NCBI GenBank assembly: GCA_964489835.1
Contig: CAZBBC010000079.1
Span: forward strand, 1-19,786
Reading direction: 5' to 3'
Length of the DNA stretch: 19,786 bases
Source of the DNA: CAZBBC01 sp964489835
Lineage (GTDB): Bacteria; Calditrichota; Calditrichia; JAJRVZ01
Under the pieces are notes generated by a model. The model saw nothing but the letters and a program-made list of their open reading frames with translations. It did no database searches and was not told where the DNA came from. The position numbers were made by a program, and so were the translations under genes. The stretch's first letter is position 1. Each line of letters begins with the position of its first letter. This document shows positions 14,506 to 19,786 of this stretch, in pieces.

Positions 14506-15741
14506 ATGTCATTTGAAACATTTATTGCTAAAAAATATTTCCGTGCCAAGAAACGTACCGGATTTATTTCTATCATCACTTTTGTATCCGTCGGTGGTGT
14601 TACTATCGGTGTGACAGCACTCATCCTGGTCCTTTCAGTTATGAATGGATTTGAGTCGGAAGTTAGATCAAAATTGATCGATGCTGATGCCCATATCCGG
14701 TTACGAAAATTCTATACCCAAACCATTACCGAAATAGATAAACTTATTGAATCTGCCTATAAACAGCCGGCAGTTATCGGTGCTTCTCCTGTTATCCGCG
14801 AAGAATGCATGATCAAATCCGGCTATACACAAATGCCAACAGCGGTAAAAGGGATCGATTTGAATTCAATCGAAAAAGTATCCAATATCCGTGAGAAAAT
14901 TAAACTGGGAGAACTGGATTTTAGTGAAAAGGAGATCGAAGGGAAAAAGCTAAGAGGTATCATACTGGGAAGATATCTTGCTGACCGCCTTCTTTCCCTG
15001 AATATTGGTGAAGTCGTAACTCTATACGCACCACCAAAAGAAGGGGGAATATTCAGTCAACCAGTGGTTATGCAGTTTTATCTGGCAGGAATTGTTGAAT
15101 TTGGATATTACGAATATGATCGGCTATTTTCGTTTATTTCTCTCGAATCGGCGCAGAGATTATTTAAAATGCCCCGGGGGATTTCGTGGGTAGAAATCAA
15201 AATTGATGATTACGAAAAAGCCGGAGGTGTGGCCAAGGCCATTGAGGATGATCTGGGATATCCCTTCACGACCCTCACCTGGTTTGATTTGAATAAATCT
15301 TTATTCAGCTGGATGGAAATTGAAAAATGGGGAGCATTCATTATTCTCAGCCTCATTATAATGGTTGCCGCCTTTAATATTATCAGCTCCCTGATAATGA
15401 TAGTTATGGAGAAGACCAGAGAGATAGGCATATTGAAAAGCATGGGAGCAACATCAAATAATATCATGAAAATTTTTATGTATGAAGGCATTGGAATCGG
15501 GATGATTGGCACGGTTTTGGGCAGTTTGATAGGCTATGCCATCGGTTTTCTGCAACTGCATTATAAAATTATTTCATTACCCGCTGATGTTTATATTATC
15601 GATTCTCTACCCATTGAAATGCACCTAATGGATTTTATCGCCATTTCCAGTGTTGCCCTAATCTTATGTTTTTTAGCATCTGTTTATCCGGCGTTTAAGG
15701 CCTCAAGACTATTTCCGGTGGAGGCCATTCGATATGAATAA
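14506..15741 (+). CDS. lolC: Lipoprotein-releasing ABC transporter permease (LolC/LolE family, FtsX fold)
   Basis: The membrane subunit of the complex that extracts lipoproteins from the inner membrane and hands them to the periplasmic carrier LolA. The product has 411 residues, the family's usual size. A cytoplasmic N-terminus (FIAKKYFRAKKRTGF) precedes TM1 at ~20-48 (ISIITFVSVGGVTIGVTALI), then a large periplasmic MacB/LolE-like domain (~50-265). Three further TM segments follow: ~274-300, ~325-350 and ~372-398. Between TM2 and TM3 lies the conserved coupling segment EKTREIGILKSMGA, which contacts the ATPase. The C-terminus ASRLFPVEAIRYE is typical. It overlaps lolD by 8 bases. Only one permease gene is present, so a homodimer is likely unless a second copy is elsewhere. 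The lipoprotein encoded at 7209-7979 is a plausible client. Confidence 0.93.
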   Translation: MSFETFIAKKYFRAKKRTGFISIITFVSVGGVTIGVTALILVLSVMNGFESEVRSKLIDADAHIRLRKFYTQTITEIDKLIESAYKQPAVIGASPVIREECMIKSGYTQMPTAVKGIDLNSIEKVSNIREKIKLGELDFSEKEIEGKKLRGIILGRYLADRLLSLNIGEVVTLYAPPKEGGIFSQPVVMQFYLAGIVEFGYYEYDRLFSFISLESAQRLFKMPRGISWVEIKIDDYEKAGGVAKAIEDDLGYPFTTLTWFDLNKSLFSWMEIEKWGAFIILSLIIMVAAFNIISSLIMIVMEKTREIGILKSMGATSNNIMKIFMYEGIGIGMIGTVLGSLIGYAIGFLQLHYKIISLPADVYIIDSLPIEMHLMDFIAISSVALILCFLASVYPAFKASRLFPVEAIRYE

Positions 15742-16423
15742 GATACTAATTACCCGACATCTTTGTAAAACCTATCAAACCGGACCCCTGGAGGTGGAAG
15801 TGCTTAAAGGAATTGATTTGGAAATTAGTGCCGGAGAGATTGTTATCGTTATGGGGCCATCGGGAGTAGGTAAGAGTACCTTATTACATATTATCGGTGG
15901 TCTCGACAGACCTTCCTCCGGAGAGGTTCTCATAGATGAAAATAATCTATTTTCTCTAAAAGACAAAGAATTGGCGATTTATCGTAATGGAGCCATCGGT
16001 TTCGTGTTTCAGTTTCATCATCTTCTACCGGAATTCACGGCAAAGGAAAATGTGATGTTACCGGGAATGATGCATGGCAGAGATATCGTAAGTGCTGAAA
16101 GAAAGGCACTGAATATGCTGGAAGAGATTGGATTAAGCAACCGTTTGGATCATAAGCCATCAGAGCTGTCGGGAGGAGAACAGCAGCGGGTTGCTGTTGC
16201 CCGTGCGCTTATAAATAATCCCAGATTGGTACTTGCCGATGAGCCAACCGGTAATTTAGATAAACAAAATAGTGAGACGTTATACGAATTGATATTGGAT
16301 CTTAATAAAAAGTTTAATCAGACATTTATCATTGTGACTCACAATGATCTGATGACTAAACATGCTCACCGGGTAATTGAACTTGATGATGGTAAGGTTA
16401 AAAATAATCATACCAATAGATAA
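15734..16423 (+). CDS. lolD: Lipoprotein-releasing ABC transporter ATPase
   Basis: The ATP-hydrolysing subunit that powers LolC-type permeases; cytoplasmic, membrane-associated. The product has 229 residues. The Walker A loop GPSGVGKST is at 41-49, the Q-loop is in VFQFHHLLPEFTA, the ABC signature LSGGEQQR is at 145-152, Walker B LVLADEP has Asp169 and Glu170, and the switch histidine is His203 (IVTHND). The FHHLLPEFTALENV-like segment after the Q-loop is characteristic of LolD. A good Shine-Dalgarno (GGAGG, 15720-15724) lies inside the end of lolC, and the genes overlap by 8 bases, consistent with translational coupling and 1:1 production. Confidence 0.95.
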   Translation: MNKILITRHLCKTYQTGPLEVEVLKGIDLEISAGEIVIVMGPSGVGKSTLLHIIGGLDRPSSGEVLIDENNLFSLKDKELAIYRNGAIGFVFQFHHLLPEFTAKENVMLPGMMHGRDIVSAERKALNMLEEIGLSNRLDHKPSELSGGEQQRVAVARALINNPRLVLADEPTGNLDKQNSETLYELILDLNKKFNQTFIIVTHNDLMTKHAHRVIELDDGKVKNNHTNR

Positions 16424-16436
16424 TCTATATTGAATT

Positions 16437-18515
16437 ATGATTTCAGAAATCCAGTACATTAAAAGTATTGGCCCCAAAAGAGCAAGCGCGCTCCTCCAAT
16501 ATGATATCAGCACTCTCGGAGATCTTATCGACTATTTCCCACGCCGTTATTTGGACCGCTCAAAAATTGTAAGCCTTAGTGACCTTTCCAAAGACATAGA
16601 AGTGACAGTTGTTGGCAAAATAGAGAGAGTAGGAATTCGTAGTAGTCGAAAACCTGTTTTTTATCTGATAATTTCTGATGGAAAAGGTATGTTGGAAGCG
16701 GTTTGGTTTCAATACATCAATCAGTATAAAAACGTCTTTAAAGTCGGTGAGTGGATATCATTATCAGGTAAAATCTCCTTTTATCGTGGATATCAAATGG
16801 TACACCCTGATTATGATCATTTAGGAGAGGGTGATTTTGATAACCTATTAAATACCGGCAAAATTATCCCGGTATATCCTGGTAATGAAATGTTTAGAAA
16901 AGTTGGTTTAAATTCTTATACCTTTAGAAAAATATTTCAATCAGTTTTTACATCCCATTTGAAAGAGCTTCCGGAAATCTTGCCTGTAGGCTTATGCGCC
17001 AAGAATAATTTCCCGGACAGAAAAAGCAGCTATCAAAATATCCACTTCCCCACTTCCTCCCCGCTACTTTTAAGCACTATCCGACGTTTTAAATACGAAG
17101 AATTCTTTTTTATTCAGCTGATGCTTGCCTTACAGAAAGAACATCTCAAAAAAGATGAGCCCGGATATTCATTTAATAAACCAAGTTCACATCTGCAGGA
17201 ATTGTTTTACCAGCTTCCCTTCCAAATGACCGATGCCCAAAAAAAAGTAGTCAAAGAAATCAGAACAGATATGAAACGTCCACATCCCATGAATCGTCTT
17301 CTCCAGGGCGATGTGGGGTCGGGGAAAACGTTAGTAGCTCTTATGGCGATGCTCATTGCCGTGGATAATGGATTTCAGGTTTCTTTAATGGTACCGACAG
17401 AAGTTCTTGCTGAACAGCATTATTTTAATATCTGCAATTCTTTACACGAAATGGATATCGAGGTAGTACTGCTGACAAAGAATACCTCTTCCGCTCAAAG
17501 AAATAATTTAAAAAAAATGCTGGCATCAGGACGTCCTCTGATCGTTATCGGAACCCATGCTTTGATTCAGGGAGGAATTGAATTCACAAAATTGGGTCTG
17601 GTGATTATTGATGAACAACATCGGTTTGGGGTTGACCAGAGAGCCGCGCTTCTTGAAAAGGGGATTCAGGCAGATTTATTGGTCATGACTGCCACACCGA
17701 TCCCCAGGACCCTTGCCCTCACGATTTATGGAAATTTAGATGTTTCAATTTTGGATGAAATGCCTCCCAACCGACCACCGATACAGACAATCTGGAGATT
17801 TGAAGACAAAACGACTCAGATCAACGAATTTATCAAACAGCGGGTTAATCAGGGTGAACAGGCTTTTATTGTATATCCACTTGTTGAGGAATCAGAAAAA
17901 ATTGATTTAAAGGCTGCTACTGAAAGTTTTCATCATTATAAACAAAATGATTTTAAAGGTTACAAAACTGCACTTCTGCATGGGAAATTGAAATCCGAAG
18001 AAAAAGAAAGAATCATGAGAGAATTTTCCAGTGGAAAAATCGATATTTTATTTTCTACCACTGTCATAGAAGTTGGTGTAGATGTTTCGAATGCCACAAT
18101 CATGCTGATTGAACATGCTGAGAGATTCGGATTGTCACAGTTGCACCAACTGCGAGGCCGTGTGGGGCGGGGAGAAAAAAAATCATATTGTATTTTAAAA
18201 ACTCCCCTCCATTTGAGTGAAACTGCACAAAGGAGACTGCAGATTATGACCGAGACCATTGATGGATTTCAGATTGCCGAAGAGGATTTGCATATTCGGG
18301 GGTGGGGGGAATTTTTCGGTACCCGTCAACATGGGATGCCTTCTTTCAAGATTGCAAATCCGGTTTTAGATCAGGATATTCTTCAACTAGCCCGCGCGGA
18401 TGCGTTTAAGCTTATAAAGCAGGATCCACATTTGCGAAATTCAGAAAATTATTCCCTGAAAACTTATTTTGTTGCCAATTATGGAGAAAAAATTAAATAT
18501 ATTAAAATAAGTTGA
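16437..18515 (+). CDS. recG: ATP-dependent DNA helicase RecG
   Basis: RecG is a superfamily 2 translocase that remodels stalled forks and branched recombination intermediates. The product has 692 residues, nearly identical in length to E. coli RecG. The N-terminus (IQYIKSIGPKRASALLQYDI) is the helix-hairpin-like start, followed by the wedge/OB-fold domain at ~55-150 (VTVVGKIERVGIR). Helicase motifs follow in order: QMTDAQKKVVKEI, Walker A GDVGSGKT at 291-298, TEVLAEQH, IGTHALIQ, DEQH box at 392-395, and TATPIPRTLALTIYGNLDVS. The second RecA-like lobe has ATLLHGKL-type KTALLHGKLKSEEKE, FSTTVIEVGVDV and QLRGRVGRG, and the C-terminal TRG region includes ILRTPEHL-like ILKTPLHL and RGWGEFFGTRQHG. 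No ribosome-binding site is evident; it starts 13 bases after lolD. Confidence 0.97.
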   Translation: MISEIQYIKSIGPKRASALLQYDISTLGDLIDYFPRRYLDRSKIVSLSDLSKDIEVTVVGKIERVGIRSSRKPVFYLIISDGKGMLEAVWFQYINQYKNVFKVGEWISLSGKISFYRGYQMVHPDYDHLGEGDFDNLLNTGKIIPVYPGNEMFRKVGLNSYTFRKIFQSVFTSHLKELPEILPVGLCAKNNFPDRKSSYQNIHFPTSSPLLLSTIRRFKYEEFFFIQLMLALQKEHLKKDEPGYSFNKPSSHLQELFYQLPFQMTDAQKKVVKEIRTDMKRPHPMNRLLQGDVGSGKTLVALMAMLIAVDNGFQVSLMVPTEVLAEQHYFNICNSLHEMDIEVVLLTKNTSSAQRNNLKKMLASGRPLIVIGTHALIQGGIEFTKLGLVIIDEQHRFGVDQRAALLEKGIQADLLVMTATPIPRTLALTIYGNLDVSILDEMPPNRPPIQTIWRFEDKTTQINEFIKQRVNQGEQAFIVYPLVEESEKIDLKAATESFHHYKQNDFKGYKTALLHGKLKSEEKERIMREFSSGKIDILFSTTVIEVGVDVSNATIMLIEHAERFGLSQLHQLRGRVGRGEKKSYCILKTPLHLSETAQRRLQIMTETIDGFQIAEEDLHIRGWGEFFGTRQHGMPSFKIANPVLDQDILQLARADAFKLIKQDPHLRNSENYSLKTYFVANYGEKIKYIKIS

Positions 18516-18649
18516 CCAAAATAATTCCTGCCTCAGCAACTATCACCGAAAACACCGCCAATATATTTGATTTTGTATGCAAATATACTGAAATTTTACG
18601 ATTTATAGTCGAATGGTCACAGATACAAGATTAAGAAACATTTTTGCCT

Positions 18650-19723
18650 ATGATATATTCTGAAGTTAATAGGAAGTCAAATACTCATGAACCTATGGTT
18701 AGTATACTTGTATTAAATTACAATGGAAGAAAGTTTTTAAAAGAATGTTTTGAATCACTTTTGAAAAGCGAATATTCAAATTATGAAATTGTACTTGTTG
18801 ACAACAACTCCAGTGATGATAGTGTAGATTTTACTCTTTCCGGGTATCCCATGGTCAAAGTGATACAGACCAATAGTAATAGTGGCTATAGCCGGGCCTA
18901 TAATATCGCTTTTAAAGAAACAAAGGGTAAATATTATATTTTATTAAATAATGATGTGGTTGTGGAAAAGGACTGGCTGGAACCCTTGGTTGATGCCGCT
19001 GAGAACGATGACCGAATAGGTGCCCTTCAACCAAAGATTCGCTCATTAATCGATGATGGTTATTTTGAATATGCCGGTGCCAGCGGGGGATACATGGATA
19101 AATACGGTTATCCTTTTTTACGGGGGCGAATATTTTATACCATTGAAAAAGATGAAGGGCAATATAACGATGATATCCCGGTGTTCTGGACAAGCGGGGC
19201 CGCCATGTTTGTCAGGGCATCAGCGTTAAATAAAAGTGGGAACCTTGATGAAGATTTTGTTCATCACATGGAAGAAATAGACCTCTGCTGGAGATTGCAT
19301 TTAATGGGTTATACGCTAAAAGTTATCCCTGCATCAGTAATATATCATTATGCAGGCGCCACTATTAAAGCGGACAGCTTTAAAAAGTTATATTGGAACC
19401 ATCGCAACGGATTAATCGCGATGATAAAGAATCTTCAGTTGAAGAATCTGGTCAAATCTTTTACGATAAGATATATGCTGGACATTATTAATGCGTTTTA
19501 TGCTCTGATCGTGCAATTTGATATTAAACATACTTATTCGATCGTAAAATCACACATATGGATTATTTTTCATTTAGGATTTATTCTGGCTAAGAGAAAA
19601 GCGGTGCAGAATATACGATTGGTTGATGATTCTGAATATATGGCTTTGGTATATCCGAGGTCTCTGGTTATGGATTATTTCCTAAGATCGAAGAAAACTT
19701 TTAAAAGTTTAGATTTTTTATAA
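18650..19723 (+). CDS. Glycosyltransferase family 2 (GT-A fold, rhamnosyltransferase-like)
   Basis: Inverting GT2 enzymes add a sugar from a nucleotide sugar to a growing surface glycan. From the ATG at 18650 the product has 357 residues; a TTG two codons earlier and an ATG at 18695 are alternatives, none with a good ribosome-binding site. The GT-A domain begins VSILVLNYNGRKFLKECFES, followed by IVLVDNNSSDDSV, the SGYSRAYN loop and the metal-binding DXD-equivalent LNNDVVV (NND at 100-102). A later block, HHMEEIDLCWRLHLMGY (Glu208, Glu209, Asp211), carries the family's acidic catalytic motif, and HYAGAT follows. The C-terminal ~90 residues are hydrophobic or basic (IWIIFHLGFILAKRKAV) and may associate with the inner membrane. 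The acceptor is unknown; lipopolysaccharide or exopolysaccharide is likely. A 134-base gap separates it from recG, so it may have its own promoter. Confidence 0.9.
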   Translation: MIYSEVNRKSNTHEPMVSILVLNYNGRKFLKECFESLLKSEYSNYEIVLVDNNSSDDSVDFTLSGYPMVKVIQTNSNSGYSRAYNIAFKETKGKYYILLNNDVVVEKDWLEPLVDAAENDDRIGALQPKIRSLIDDGYFEYAGASGGYMDKYGYPFLRGRIFYTIEKDEGQYNDDIPVFWTSGAAMFVRASALNKSGNLDEDFVHHMEEIDLCWRLHLMGYTLKVIPASVIYHYAGATIKADSFKKLYWNHRNGLIAMIKNLQLKNLVKSFTIRYMLDIINAFYALIVQFDIKHTYSIVKSHIWIIFHLGFILAKRKAVQNIRLVDDSEYMALVYPRSLVMDYFLRSKKTFKSLDFL

Positions 19724-19754
19724 CCAAATATCCCGGACAAGAAATGGCCTTATC

Positions 19755-19772
19755 AATCCGTGGAATCCGTGG
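19755..19772 (+). repeat. Two perfect tandem copies of a 9-base word
   Basis: AATCCGTGG occurs twice back to back at 19755-19763 and 19764-19772, followed by a run of nine T residues after ACTA. It is non-coding and lies just after the glycosyltransferase stop; it may continue beyond the window. From memory, words of this kind are dispersed in intergenic DNA of many bacteria. Confidence 0.6.
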
Positions 19773-19786
19773 ACTATTTTTTTTTG

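Noticed and set aside
18516..18649. Promoter or small RNA between recG and the glycosyltransferase
   Set aside because: Only loose AT-rich -35/-10-like words are present and no hairpin stands out; not enough to call a site.

Overview
The window reads as chromosome of a Gram-negative, didermic bacterium of the FCB superphylum, probably a lineage outside classical Bacteroidetes (Calditrichota, KSB1, Marinimicrobia and Ignavibacteria are the kind I would consider; I cannot decide from sequence alone). The evidence is two C-terminal FlgD-like/type IX secretion (T9SS) sorting tails with the YPNPF motif, a gingipain-type C25 peptidase of PorU type next to a PorV/PorQ-family protein, a LolC/LolD lipoprotein exporter, and a mixture of genes with strong and with no Shine-Dalgarno sequence. 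All supported genes lie on the + strand.

Layout. (1) 1-467: 3' end of a secreted protein with a T9SS-type tail. (2) 468-1198: a 731-base gap with a nested imperfect palindrome of about 345 bp, a terminator-like hairpin and a possible small ORF or gene remnant. (3) 1199-8463: a tight four-gene cluster of PorU-like peptidase, PorV/PorQ-family barrel, fibronectin-III lipoprotein and small SLBB protein, with gaps of 39, -26 and 13 bases. I read it as a T9SS surface-attachment module plus two envelope accessories. (4) 8464-8955: a 492-base gap with a seven-copy heptamer array and a plausible promoter. (5) 8956-11278: two tandem paralogous outer-membrane barrel proteins, each ending in an acidic coiled coil, closed by a clear intrinsic terminator. 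(6) 11510-12608: prfB (release factor 2) with the classic +1 programmed frameshift at CTT TGA C. (7) 12609-12993: a gap with a multi-stem palindromic repeat. (8) 12994-18515: lysS, lolC, lolD and recG, nearly contiguous or overlapping. (9) 18650-19723: a family 2 glycosyltransferase, then a short tandem repeat at the window edge.

How the parts fit. Regions 1, 3, 5, the lolCD pair and the glycosyltransferase all concern building the outer membrane and cell surface: T9SS cargo and its attachment machinery, lipoprotein sorting, outer-membrane barrels and glycan synthesis. prfB, lysS and recG are housekeeping genes. I find no CRISPR array, tRNA, rRNA, transposase, phage gene or defence island. 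The least explained items are the tandem barrel-plus-coiled-coil proteins, the two accessory genes behind porU-porV, and the nested palindrome; none is proven to be a new system.
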